A stretch of 64,000 nucleotides of DNA from JBMHDN01 sp049889355 (GTDB taxonomy: Bacteria > Pseudomonadota > Alphaproteobacteria > Puniceispirillales > Puniceispirillaceae), in the NCBI GenBank assembly GCA_049889355.1, contig JBMHDN010000032.1, positions 1 to 64,000 of the forward strand, written 5' to 3'. The translations under genes and the position numbers were made by a program. This document shows, piece after piece, positions 1-8,059 of the stretch (position 1 is the stretch's first letter; every line of letters starts with the position of its first letter). The notes beneath the pieces are model-generated. The model ran no database searches, had not been told where the DNA came from, and saw only the letters and a list, made by a program, of their open reading frames with translations.

Positions 1-685
1 TCAGCGTATCATTGCCGGCTCCGCCATGGAGCCTGTCATCCCCTGACCCGCCGGTGAGACTATCTGCGCCGCTGCCTGCTTTCAGGGTAAAGGATTCCAC
101 ATTGGCGATATAATCTACTTCCTCACCACTATCGATTTTGCCATTTTTATTGGTATCGATATGGAGCCGCTGATAGAGGGTCGGGGTGGGCGCATCATCT
201 GAATCACCTTCTTCAGTGGGATCATAAAGTTCAAAGAGGCCAGTCTTACTGTTCTTCACATACAGCGCAGAGGATAGGGTGATATCTGCCTTTTTCTGAG
301 CGCTGGTCAGCTTTATCAGCAAGCTGTCATTGCCGGCCCCGCCATCGATAATATCATTGCCAGCACCGCCATTGAGGCTGTCATCACCTGCACCGCCATT
401 GAGGATGTCATCGCCCGCACCGCCATTCAGCGTATCATTTCCCTCACCGCCATTGAGTGTGTCATCGCCTGCACCGCCAAAAAGCGTATCTGAGCCAGCC
501 TGGCCGTTTAGCGTGTCGTCTCCGCCAAAGCCAAATAAGATATCATTGCCAGCACCGCCGGTGAGCACATCATTTGCTGTGCTGCCCATACGGACCAGAT
601 TGGCCGGCTTTGGGGCTGGTATTTGATTTTCGGATTGATTTTGCGGGGTGTTTGTTTGAGAAGGTTGCGTATTTGAGGCAGTCAT
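1..685 (-). CDS. RTX (hemolysin-type calcium-binding repeat) protein, 5' part only
   Basis: This is the first 228 codons of a leftward gene that leaves the window at position 1. After a Gln/Asn-rich N-terminus without a clear signal peptide come seven or more nonapeptide RTX units of the GGxGxDxLx type (such as GGAGDDTLNGG), roughly residues 45-125. A non-repeat insert follows, and RTX units resume at the left edge. The insert carries a 12-residue EF-hand-like loop, DTNKNGKIDSGE, with acidic or Asn ligands at positions 1, 3, 5, 9 and 12. RTX units bind calcium and fold after type I secretion; secretion here is inferred from the family. The ATG at 685 has GGGAG eight bases upstream. The family is certain, but the full product and its activity lie outside the window. 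Confidence 0.85.
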   Translation of the reverse strand, partial: MTASNTQPSQTNTPQNQSENQIPAPKPANLVRMGSTANDVLTGGAGNDILFGFGGDDTLNGQAGSDTLFGGAGDDTLNGGEGNDTLNGGAGDDILNGGAGDDSLNGGAGNDIIDGGAGNDSLLIKLTSAQKKADITLSSALYVKNSKTGLFELYDPTEEGDSDDAPTPTLYQRLHIDTNKNGKIDSGEEVDYIANVESFTLKAGSGADSLTGGSGDDRLHGGAGNDTL

Positions 686-704
686 TTTGTGTCTCCCTTG
701 CCTT

Positions 705-733
705 GGTTTTTATTAAAACCTGCCATTGGCAGG
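705..733 (-). terminator. Intrinsic terminator-like hairpin in the RTX gene leader
   Basis: On the minus strand a perfect 6-bp stem (CCTGCC, AAT loop, GGCAGG) is followed by TTTTAATAAAAA. It ends about 20 bases before the RTX start codon. It could end dmdA transcription, or act as an attenuator for the RTX gene together with the structured sequence at about 735-812. Confidence 0.5.
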
Positions 734-902
734 CAGCATGAGACGCACCCTGCCAGCAGACAGATCAGGTTCAAGACTGCCAGAAAGAGACACCCTCACA
801 AGCTATGCAAAACGCCAAGCAACATGGCCCCAATGGCTAGGATGTTACCCGTTAGGCAAGAGATGAGATGATATTTTCGGATAGGGCAGAACAGCCAAAA
901 TG

Positions 903-2045
903 CTAAGCTTTGGTGATCTGCTTTTTGGGATCATAAAAGGGCTTTTCAACAATAGTGGCTGACTGGACCCCCGTTGCTGTTTTTACCTGCAACTGTGTGC
1001 CCAAACCTGCCTGTCCAATATCCACCATCGCAAGGGCGATATTCTGTTTCAGGCGCGGTGAATAGACAGCTGAGGTGACCTTACCTACCGGCTTGCCTGC
1101 TGCTTCAACAGGCCAGAAAGTGGTATTCGGGCCGCTCAGCGGTGCCCCCTCAATCACAAGGCCAACTTGCGTGCGGGTGATGCCTTTATCCTTGATTGCT
1201 TGAAGCGCAGATTTGCCAATGAAATCATGCGGCACATCCAGGGCCACCAGCCTGTCGAGACCCAGCTCAAACGGGTTGGTCTGAATATCCATATCCGCAT
1301 GATAAGACAGCATCGCGCCTTCGATACGCCGGATAGACGAGGTATGGCCCGGCTTCAGCCCGAAAGGCGCACCAGCTGCCATGATTTTTTCCCAAAGCGC
1401 ACTGCCATCGCGGCTATCTTGGAGATAGATTTCATAGCCGAGCTCGCTTGACCAACCGGTTCTAGAGATAATCAGCGGAATGCCATCTAGTATGTAAGGG
1501 CGCAGCCAGTAATATTTCAGACTGGCAATATCAGGCCCGAACAGCGCAGTCATGATATCGAGTGCGCGCGGACCTTGTAATTGCAAAGGCGAGACATCTG
1601 GCTCGGTGATATGAACATCCAGGCCGGCATGCACCGCCACCCCTTGTGCCCATAACAACACATCGCTATCTGCCAGCGATATCCAGAATTTTTGCTCTTC
1701 TAACCTCAGCAGAATCGGATCATTAATGATCCCACCGGCAGCATTGGTGATCAGGATATATTTACATTGGCCGACGGCCATTTTGCTGAGATCGCGCGGG
1801 GTCAGCATCTGCACAAATCTGGCCGCATCAGGACCGGTTATTTCTACCTGCCGTTCCACCGCCACATCACATAAAATAGCCTCATTGACCAGATTCCAGA
1901 AATTCTGCTCGGGATCACCGAAATCACGCGGGATATACATATGATTATACACTGAAAAATCACGTGCACCCCATTTCACCGTTGCATCAAAGAACGGGGA
2001 TTTACGGATCTGTGTCCCAAAACCAAAATCATCTGAATGTGACAT
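903..2045 (-). CDS. dmdA: DmdA-like dimethylsulfoniopropionate demethylase (GcvT family)
   Basis: The product is a 380-residue member of the aminomethyltransferase (GcvT) fold family, which moves one-carbon units to tetrahydrofolate. Several stretches resemble the marine DMSP demethylase DmdA as I recall it: SVYNHM near residue 32, DVAVERQV near 60, LTPRDLSKM near 82, and EPDVSPLQLQGP near 148. The length is also close (DmdA is about 370 residues). DmdA converts DMSP to methylmercaptopropionate and 5-methyl-THF in the cytoplasm. No other DMSP gene is adjacent, so it may act alone here. AGGAG sits five bases before the ATG. Several GcvT-like paralogues (sarcosine or dimethylglycine demethylase domains) look similar, so substrate identity is likely rather than proven. 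Confidence 0.7.
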   Translation of the reverse strand: MSHSDDFGFGTQIRKSPFFDATVKWGARDFSVYNHMYIPRDFGDPEQNFWNLVNEAILCDVAVERQVEITGPDAARFVQMLTPRDLSKMAVGQCKYILITNAAGGIINDPILLRLEEQKFWISLADSDVLLWAQGVAVHAGLDVHITEPDVSPLQLQGPRALDIMTALFGPDIASLKYYWLRPYILDGIPLIISRTGWSSELGYEIYLQDSRDGSALWEKIMAAGAPFGLKPGHTSSIRRIEGAMLSYHADMDIQTNPFELGLDRLVALDVPHDFIGKSALQAIKDKGITRTQVGLVIEGAPLSGPNTTFWPVEAAGKPVGKVTSAVYSPRLKQNIALAMVDIGQAGLGTQLQVKTATGVQSATIVEKPFYDPKKQITKA

Positions 2046-2126
2046 AACTACTCCTCACTGGCCTTGATTGAGAGATAACCCAAAAGCCAGCCAAAACAAG
2101 CATATAACTTTAAGTAAAAAAGAAAA

Positions 2127-2218
2127 TGGCGGAGGGGAAGGGATTCGAACCCCCGAAAGGAATTTCTTCCTTTAACGATTTAGCAAACCGCCGCCTTCAG
2201 CCACTCGGCCACCCCTCC
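2127..2218 (-). tRNA. tRNA-Ser(GCU)
   Basis: The minus strand folds as a class II tRNA. It has a seven-base-pair acceptor stem (GGAGGGG with CCCCTCC), D-arm GGCCGAGTGGCT, anticodon loop TTGCTAA giving anticodon GCU, a long variable arm typical of serine tRNA (AAAGGAAGAAATTCCTTT), and T-loop GGTTCGAATCC. The discriminator base is G, as usual for serine, and CCA is encoded (2127-2129). It decodes AGC and AGU. Confidence 0.95.
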
Positions 2219-2381
2219 GCAAAAGGTATCGTGAAGTTGGCCCAAAAGGCCCCACGGCGTATGCCAGCCAAGATGTACTGGCATTCATCTTTTCTGTCAA
2301 ATGGCTTTTAAATCAAATATGGATTTTATCGCGGCGATAGGCAGCAGCTGGGCATGTGATAGGCCCTATAAGGTGCGCAAC

Positions 2382-2723
2382 CTAGAGTGTGCCGGTTTTA
2401 GAGAAGGCTTTGATCACCACAATACCTAAAATGATCAGCGCCATACCTGCCAATGAGGCAATATCCAGCTTTTCGCCAAATAAAATAAAGGCCGCAACCG
2501 TGATCAGAACCACCCCTAGGCCAGACCAGATGGCATAGGCGATCCCCACCGGCATGGTGCGCATCACCAGAGATAGGAACACAAAACAGGTTAAATAGCC
2601 TATCACCATGATGATTGTGGGAACCGGCTTGCTCAGCGTATCTGACGCTTTTAAGGCAGTGGTTGCGATCACTTCAAAAATAATCGCCATCAGCAAATAA
2701 AAATACGGGATATAGGCTGACAT
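2382..2723 (-). CDS. Small multidrug resistance (SMR/EmrE family) exporter
   Basis: The product is a 113-residue, four-helix inner membrane protein of the small multidrug resistance family, which works as a dimer exchanging protons for cationic or guanidinium-like compounds. The proton- and substrate-binding glutamate of helix 1 is present (E17 in AIIFEVIATT), as is the family Trp in AIWSGLG. The chosen start at 2723 is preceded by AAAGG at good spacing; an upstream ATG at 2762 would add 13 residues that do not fit the family. It is divergent from a LysR regulator, a common arrangement when the regulator controls the exporter. Whether it is a QacE/EmrE or a guanidinium (Gdx) type cannot be told from these residues alone. 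Confidence 0.88.
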   Translation of the reverse strand: MSAYIPYFYLLMAIIFEVIATTALKASDTLSKPVPTIIMVIGYLTCFVFLSLVMRTMPVGIAYAIWSGLGVVLITVAAFILFGEKLDIASLAGMALIILGIVVIKAFSKTGTL

Positions 2724-3063
2724 ATACAAACCTTTATAAAACACCAGACAGATGCGCGGCACATCGCCACGCGTTGACGAAGGCGTATAAGAGCGCCAAT
2801 GCGCCAGCCGCCTTAATTTTCAACGCGTCATCTTATGCACAAGATAGCCGCTGACTCCTTCAATTCCAAGGGTGCACTGCTTGAAATTTAGAGTAGAATT
2901 GTTATTTCGACAGCTATAGGCCAAAATAGGTGCCATAACACAATAAAGAATAATACAAAAGACGCCGCCTGGATAACCGGCGCTCTGTGTGCATACAACC
3001 CTAACAAGCTGACCAGCATCAGCGGGTACAGACATAAAATAGAGTAAGAGTGAAAGAGCTGAA
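2724..3063. promoter_or_regulatory. Divergent SMR/LysR control region with nested palindrome
   Basis: This 340-bp gap without a convincing gene separates the divergent SMR exporter and LysR regulator. It holds a nested inverted repeat at 2769-2828. The outer arms are ACGCGTTGA and TCAACGCGT, and the inner arms are AAGGCG and CGCCTT. A small hairpin follows at 2830-2845 (ATCTT, AAGAT). Both promoters must lie here, but I could not assign -10/-35 boxes with confidence. Confidence 0.5.
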
Positions 3064-4011
3064 ATGGATTATCTGAACGCCATCCGCGCCTTTGTCCTGA
3101 TTGCAGATGAACATTCCTTCAGAGGCGCAGCAGATCGGCTCAACCTTACGCGCTCTGCTGTATCAAAACATCTGGCCGGGCTGGAAAACCATCTCGGTGC
3201 TCAGCTGATTGAACGCACCACGCGGCATGTCCAGCTGACCGAAATTGGCCAGAATTACCTCAGCCGCTGCCGTCATATTTTGGCAGAATTAGATGAAGCT
3301 GAATCTGAAATTTCCACCGCTAAGGGCGAGGTGCGTGGCTTGTTAAAAGTCGGGGCACCCCCTGCCTTTGCTCAGCGCCATATCGGCCCGCATCTACCTG
3401 ATTTTCTAAAAGATTATCCGCGTCTTCAAATTGAACTTATCACCACTGATCATCATATCGCACCCAGCGAGACCTCCATTGATCTCCATATCCAGATTTC
3501 AGGTGGCAGTCTGCCTGCTGATTTGAACGAGGTGGTGTTGGCGCGCAATACCCGCACGCTTGTTGCCTCGCCCTCATATCTGGCACAGGCCGGCACCCCA
3601 AAAGCAACATCTGAGCTATCGCGCCACAAGCTGATCACGCTGGAATATGGTCATCCGCATAATGAATGGCATTTTATGAATGAGAGCGGTGATATAGAGA
3701 CATATCGGGCCAATGGCAGCCTGCGCATTGATTCAGGAGATGCGATTTTGCGGGCTGCTTTGAATGAGGGGGGCCTTGCAATGCTGCCCAGCTATGTGGT
3801 CGGCAAGCATATCCAGAATGGCGATTTGATGGCGGTGCTCGAAGAGCAAGTCCGCGAAGATGAGCCGATACGGGCTGTCTATCGCCAGAAAAACCATCGC
3901 ACAGAGCGTATTGAGCTGTTGGTAGAATATCTGCGCACCCTCTATGGCGAGACACCCTATTGGGAACTGCCAGATGCCAGTTCGGCAGCTGCGAAACGCG
4001 CGGCACGCTAA
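3064..4011 (+). CDS. LysR-type transcriptional regulator
   Basis: This is a 315-residue LysR family regulator. An N-terminal winged helix-turn-helix occupies residues 1-60 (FRGAADRLNLTRSAVSKHLAGLE), followed by a linker helix and a periplasmic-binding-protein-like effector domain from about 90 to 300. The C-terminus is Ala/Arg rich. The subfamily resembles those controlling quinone or drug-responsive targets. The gene is divergent from the SMR exporter, so the exporter is its likely target; the effector is unknown. A purine-rich AGAG lies just before the ATG. Confidence 0.9.
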   Translation: MDYLNAIRAFVLIADEHSFRGAADRLNLTRSAVSKHLAGLENHLGAQLIERTTRHVQLTEIGQNYLSRCRHILAELDEAESEISTAKGEVRGLLKVGAPPAFAQRHIGPHLPDFLKDYPRLQIELITTDHHIAPSETSIDLHIQISGGSLPADLNEVVLARNTRTLVASPSYLAQAGTPKATSELSRHKLITLEYGHPHNEWHFMNESGDIETYRANGSLRIDSGDAILRAALNEGGLAMLPSYVVGKHIQNGDLMAVLEEQVREDEPIRAVYRQKNHRTERIELLVEYLRTLYGETPYWELPDASSAAAKRAAR

Positions 4012-4021
4012 TCATTAAAAC

Positions 4022-4056
4022 CAAAAAGGTCACCCAAGACAGAGTGGCCTTTTTTA
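4022..4056 (+). terminator. Bidirectional intrinsic terminator between lysR and gatB
   Basis: AAAGGTCAC and GTGGCC(TTT) form a stem around CCAAGACAGA. T-rich sequence follows on the plus strand and an A-run precedes it, so it can serve the converging LysR and gatCAB transcripts. Confidence 0.7.
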
Positions 4057-4078
4057 TAATCAGCGTGCGCCTATCAGC

Positions 4079-5533
4079 CTAGCTGTCCAGCTTGGCTTTC
4101 AGCATCTGGTTGACCATACCGGGGTTCGCCTGACCTTTGGAAGCTTTCATCGTCTGGCCGACAAAAAAGCCGAACAGCTTGTCCTTGCCTGCCCTATATT
4201 CAGCGACCTTATCCTGATTATCAGCCAAAACCGCATCGATCATTGCCTCAATCGCGCCTGTATCTGAAACCTGTTTCAGCCCCTTTTCTTCAACAATATC
4301 AGCTGCAGATTTGCCGCTTTCCATCATTTCAGCAAACACATCTTTGGCGATACGACCGGAAATCGTACCATCAGAGATCAGCGCGACAAGACCACCCAAT
4401 GCTTCAGGGCTAACCGGGCTGTCTTTCAGGCTGAGACCTGCTTTATTCAGCGCACCGAAGAGCTCAACCGTCATCCAGTTTGCAACCAGCTTTTTATCCT
4501 GTCCGGCACTGGCGGCTTCATAAAAAGCGGCAGTGTCTTTTTCTTCGGTGATCACTGCCGCATCATAAGCAGACAGGCCATAATCACCTGTCAGACGCGC
4601 ACGAATTTCATCTGGCAGTTCAGGCAAATCACCCGCCAGGCTGTCGACATAATCTTGTGTAAAGGTTAATGGCAGCAAGTCCGGATCAGGGAAATAGCGG
4701 TAATCATGCGCATCTTCTTTAGAGCGCATGGTCCGGGTTGCCCCTGTATTTGTATCAAACAGGCGAGTTTCCTGATCAATTGTGCCGCCCTCTTCGATGA
4801 TTTCAATTTGACGGGCCACTTCATAATCAATCGCTTGCATGATAAAACGCACGGAATTGAGGTTCTTGGTCTCGGTACGGGTGCCCAGTTCATCACCCGG
4901 CCGGCGCACAGACACATTCACATCTGCCCGCAGCGAACCTTCTTCCATATTGCCATCACAGGTACCCAGATAGCGCAGGATAGAACGCAGCTTTTTGATG
5001 TAGGCGCCGGCCTCTTCAGCTGAGCGTAAATCAGGTCTGGAGACGATTTCCATCAAAGCGACGCCTGAGCGGTTCAAATCGATGTAGCTTTTGGATGGGT
5101 GCTGATCATGCAGAGATTTACCAGCATCTTGTTCTAAATGCAGGCGTTCAATACCGATCTCGCGCTGACTGCCATCAGACAAATCGATCAGCAAGGTGCC
5201 CTCACCCACGATAGGCTGCTGATACTGGCTGATCTGATAGCCTTGCGGCAAATCAGCATAGAAATAGTTTTTCCGGTCGAAGACAGAGGTCAGATTAATC
5301 TCAGCTTTCAGGCCAAGACCTGTGCGGATAGCCTGACGCACACATTCTTCGTTAATCACAGGCAGCATGCCAGGCATCGCCGCATCAACCAGCGAGACGT
5401 GATTATTCGGATCAGCCCCGAACGCTGTCGCAGAACCAGAGAATAATTTAGAGTCAGAGACGACCTGGGCATGGACTTCCATGCCGATAACCACTTCCCA
5501 GTCGCCTGTACGTCCTGTTACCAGATTGCTCAT
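4079..5533 (-). CDS. gatB: Asp-tRNA(Asn)/Glu-tRNA(Gln) amidotransferase subunit B
   Basis: At 484 residues this is full-length GatB. It binds misacylated Glu-tRNA(Gln) or Asp-tRNA(Asn), phosphorylates the acyl group with ATP, and transfers ammonia delivered from GatA. The N-terminal signature WEVVIGMEVHAQV, the DLPQGYQISQYQQP segment and the SLRADVNVSVR motif are present, with the YqeY-like tail domain at the end. It is the last gene of gatC-gatA-gatB. Its ATG overlaps the gatA stop by four bases (ATGA), which implies coupled translation. Confidence 0.97.
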   Translation of the reverse strand: MSNLVTGRTGDWEVVIGMEVHAQVVSDSKLFSGSATAFGADPNNHVSLVDAAMPGMLPVINEECVRQAIRTGLGLKAEINLTSVFDRKNYFYADLPQGYQISQYQQPIVGEGTLLIDLSDGSQREIGIERLHLEQDAGKSLHDQHPSKSYIDLNRSGVALMEIVSRPDLRSAEEAGAYIKKLRSILRYLGTCDGNMEEGSLRADVNVSVRRPGDELGTRTETKNLNSVRFIMQAIDYEVARQIEIIEEGGTIDQETRLFDTNTGATRTMRSKEDAHDYRYFPDPDLLPLTFTQDYVDSLAGDLPELPDEIRARLTGDYGLSAYDAAVITEEKDTAAFYEAASAGQDKKLVANWMTVELFGALNKAGLSLKDSPVSPEALGGLVALISDGTISGRIAKDVFAEMMESGKSAADIVEEKGLKQVSDTGAIEAMIDAVLADNQDKVAEYRAGKDKLFGFFVGQTMKASKGQANPGMVNQMLKAKLDS

Positions 5534-7011
5534 TTCAATCCTCCTGCTGCCTTGGCAGGTGCCAATGTAAAGCCAGCCGCCGCTTCTAATATTGCGGCCA
5601 CTGAATAGAGTTTATCCTCGCAAAAGGCACCGCTCAGTACCTGCAAGCCTAGGGGCAGACCTTCATCATTGAGACCCGCCGGCACAGAAATGCCAGGGAT
5701 ACCTGCCAGATTGGCAGGAACGGTAAACACATCATTGAGATACATGGTGGTCGGGTCTTCTTGCTTCTCGCCAAGCGCAAAGGCAGCAGAAGGCGTCGCC
5801 GGTGTTAAAATGGCATCCACCTGTTCAAAGGCTGTGTCGAAATCCTGCCTAATCAGGCGGCGAACCTGCTGGGCTTTCAGATAATAGGCATCATAATAGC
5901 CGGCAGAGAGTGCGTAGGTGCCGATCAGGATACGGCGTTTCACCTCATCTCCGAAGCCAGCGCCTCTGGTCTTGGCATACATCTCATCGAGCGAATCTGC
6001 CTCAACGCGCGTGCCATATCGCACCCCATCATAACGCGCCAGATTAGAAGAGGCCTCAGCTGGTGCAATCACATAATAGGTCGGCAGTGCATATTTTGTA
6101 TGTGGCAGGGAAATCGGCACCAATTCTGCGCCGGCATCAACCAGCCATTTCTGGCCCTGTTCCCAAAGGCCAGTGATCGCACTATCCATCCCATCCATCT
6201 GATATTCAGACGGAATGCCGATTTTCATGCCCTTCACACCTTTGGCCATGGCCGCCTTTAAATCAGGCATCGGCACATTGGCAGAGGTAGAGTCCATTGG
6301 GTCATGACCAGCCATCGCGTCCAGCATCAGGGCTGAATCTGCCACTGTACGGGTAAAGGGGCCTGCTTGATCCAGCGATGAAGCAAAAGCCACCACGCCC
6401 CAGCGTGAACAACGCCCATAGGTTGGCTTCATCCCAACAATGCCGCAAAAAGCAGCTGGCTGGCGGATAGAGCCGCCTGTATCAGTGCCTGTGGCCAGCA
6501 AAGCCGCGCCTGAAGCAACAGCAGAGGCAGAACCGCCAGATGAACCGCCTGCGGTCAAATCTGCACCATCCGCGCGGCTGTATGGATTAACCGCCGGCCC
6601 ATAGGCTGAGGTCTCATTAGATGAGCCCATGGCAAATTCATCACAATTCAGCTTGCCCAGCATGACCCCGCCCTCGCTCCAGAGGCGGCGGGTCACAAAA
6701 CTCTCATAAGTGGGCACAAAGCCTTTCAAGATATTTGAACAGGCTGTGGTCTCAACCCCTTCTGTACAAAACAGGTCTTTGACCCCTACCGGCAGGCCTT
6801 CGATAGACCCGCCCTCACCTTTGGCGAGCTTCTCATCGCTGGCGGTGGCCATCTCAAGTGCCTTTTCAGCTGTCAAAGAGGTGAAATGGTTCAGCTGGCT
6901 GGTTTCTTCAGCTGCTGCTAGATAAGCTTTGGTCAGCTCAAGCGAAGAAATCTCGCGCTTCTTCAGCGCATCGCTGGCCTCAACGGCGGTAAGTTTTAAC
7001 ATATCTGTCAT
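5530..7011 (-). CDS. gatA: Asp-tRNA(Asn)/Glu-tRNA(Gln) amidotransferase subunit A
   Basis: GatA (493 residues) is the glutaminase/amidase subunit that releases ammonia for transamidation of charged tRNA. The amidase-signature catalytic triad is visible: Lys78 (GVKDLF), cis-Ser157 (GGSSGGSA) and nucleophile Ser181 (TDTGGSIRQPA). Length is normal for the family. It sits 12 bases after gatC and overlaps gatB by four bases. The presence of gatCAB implies that Gln-tRNA, and perhaps Asn-tRNA, is made indirectly in this organism. Confidence 0.97.
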   Translation of the reverse strand: MTDMLKLTAVEASDALKKREISSLELTKAYLAAAEETSQLNHFTSLTAEKALEMATASDEKLAKGEGGSIEGLPVGVKDLFCTEGVETTACSNILKGFVPTYESFVTRRLWSEGGVMLGKLNCDEFAMGSSNETSAYGPAVNPYSRADGADLTAGGSSGGSASAVASGAALLATGTDTGGSIRQPAAFCGIVGMKPTYGRCSRWGVVAFASSLDQAGPFTRTVADSALMLDAMAGHDPMDSTSANVPMPDLKAAMAKGVKGMKIGIPSEYQMDGMDSAITGLWEQGQKWLVDAGAELVPISLPHTKYALPTYYVIAPAEASSNLARYDGVRYGTRVEADSLDEMYAKTRGAGFGDEVKRRILIGTYALSAGYYDAYYLKAQQVRRLIRQDFDTAFEQVDAILTPATPSAAFALGEKQEDPTTMYLNDVFTVPANLAGIPGISVPAGLNDEGLPLGLQVLSGAFCEDKLYSVAAILEAAAGFTLAPAKAAGGLK

Positions 7012-7023
7012 GGTAGTGCCCTC

Positions 7024-7311
7024 TTATTCAACCACTTTGGGCACAACGAAAAAGCCGCTGGCAGATTCAGGAGCATTGGCAAGCACTTTAGCAGGCACGC
7101 CGCCATCAGAAACACCATCACGGCGCAGCGGCAGGCTATGGCCGGTCACGCTAGCCAAGGGCTCAACACCGTCTGTGTTCACCTCGCCCAGCTCTTCAAT
7201 CCAGCTTAAAATTGCGCTTAGCTCTTCAGCCAGCTCTGGCATTTTTTCATCTGCCACCTCGATACGCGCAAGACGCGCAATCTTTTTGACAGTATCTGCA
7301 TCAACAGACAT
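7024..7311 (-). CDS. gatC: Asp-tRNA(Asn)/Glu-tRNA(Gln) amidotransferase subunit C
   Basis: The product is a 95-residue GatC, the small belt subunit that wraps GatA and GatB and stabilises the complex. The N-terminal helix DADTVKKIARLARIEV and the central ELSAILSWIEELGEVNTDGVEPL segment are typical. I prefer the ATG at 7311, preceded by a GGATGGAAG purine stretch, over the one four codons upstream (7323), which lacks a ribosome site. It is the first gene of gatCAB and is divergent from ruvX across 186 bp. Confidence 0.93.
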   Translation of the reverse strand: MSVDADTVKKIARLARIEVADEKMPELAEELSAILSWIEELGEVNTDGVEPLASVTGHSLPLRRDGVSDGGVPAKVLANAPESASGFFVVPKVVE

Positions 7312-7497
7312 ACTTCCATCCAATCAGATTTTTGAGCCCGTTTTGCTGTCTGTTTGTTGGCAAGCGACCAACATAAAGACCAAAACCGGGCCTAACGTTA
7401 GCGGGTTGCATGCAGGCATCCCTTTTTTCTGGTAGGGTTTTTAGCATTGCATAAGGCTTTTTGCCAAGCTGAGAATGCGGTTATAACAGGATTTGAT

Positions 7498-7968
7498 ATG
7501 GCGATTTTCAAACGTGTAGAACTGATTGACAGGCTTGAAAAGGGCCAGCGCCTGATGGGGCTGGATATTGGCAAGAAAACCATCGGGCTGGCTTTAAGCG
7601 ATCCAGGGCTGAAAATTGCCACCCCGCATCGCATTTTGTGGCGCAGTAAATTCACCAAAGATATGGAGGATTTATTCATTGAACTCAAAGAGCTAAATGT
7701 CGGTGGATTGGTCCTAGGCTGGCCGCTCAATATGGATGGCACACAAGGGCCCAGATGTGATGCGGTGCGCGATTTCGCCCATGCGTTGATGCGCCTTCAA
7801 GATTGGCCGATTTGCTTTCACGATGAACGGCTCTCTACGGTGGCGGTTGAAAAGGCCATGCTGGCAGAGGATATGACCCGCCAGAAACGCCACCAACGCC
7901 GAGATGCGCTCGCTGCAGGCTGGATATTGCAATCAGCGCTGGACGAAACCCACCAAGCCATTGTATAG
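7498..7968 (+). CDS. ruvX: Putative pre-16S rRNA nuclease / Holliday junction resolvase-like RuvX (YqgF)
   Basis: This 156-residue YqgF/RuvX protein has an RNase H-like fold. The first catalytic aspartate lies in GLDIGKKTIGLALSD and the C-terminal one in the RRDALAAGWIL segment. Other signatures are LVLGWPLNMDGTQGPR and FHDERLSTVAVEKAM. The family processes the 5' end of 16S rRNA and was first proposed as a Holliday junction resolvase. The ATG at 7498 has AACAGGA seven bases ahead and is preferred to a TTG at 7447 that adds 17 atypical residues. It precedes the pyrB operon by 91 bp. Confidence 0.92.
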   Translation: MAIFKRVELIDRLEKGQRLMGLDIGKKTIGLALSDPGLKIATPHRILWRSKFTKDMEDLFIELKELNVGGLVLGWPLNMDGTQGPRCDAVRDFAHALMRLQDWPICFHDERLSTVAVEKAMLAEDMTRQKRHQRRDALAAGWILQSALDETHQAIV

Positions 7969-8059
7969 ACAGCTGGGTCAGCCAGCTTGCATGCCAAGCC
8001 GGCAACAGGCTGACCAGACGCGCCACAACCTGTAATAACGTGCTAAGGATGGCCTTCTG

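Noticed and set aside
330..626. Plus-strand 98-residue frame rich in Pro-Ala-Pro-Pro
   Set aside because: It is the reverse complement of the RTX repeats; the minus strand reads as true RTX units with a start and ribosome site.
2262..2283. Inverted repeat TGCCAG/CTGGCA upstream of tRNA-Ser
   Set aside because: Short stem with no T-tract and no adjacent gene end that needs it; consistent with chance.
2820..3035. Minus-strand 71-residue frame in the SMR/LysR gap
   Set aside because: No ribosome site, cysteine-rich odd composition and no family; its end falls inside the palindrome arm. It is probably chance.
7392..7401. Palindrome CTAACGTTAG in the gatC-ruvX gap
   Set aside because: A 10-bp palindrome without known regulator or repeated copy; too little to call an operator.
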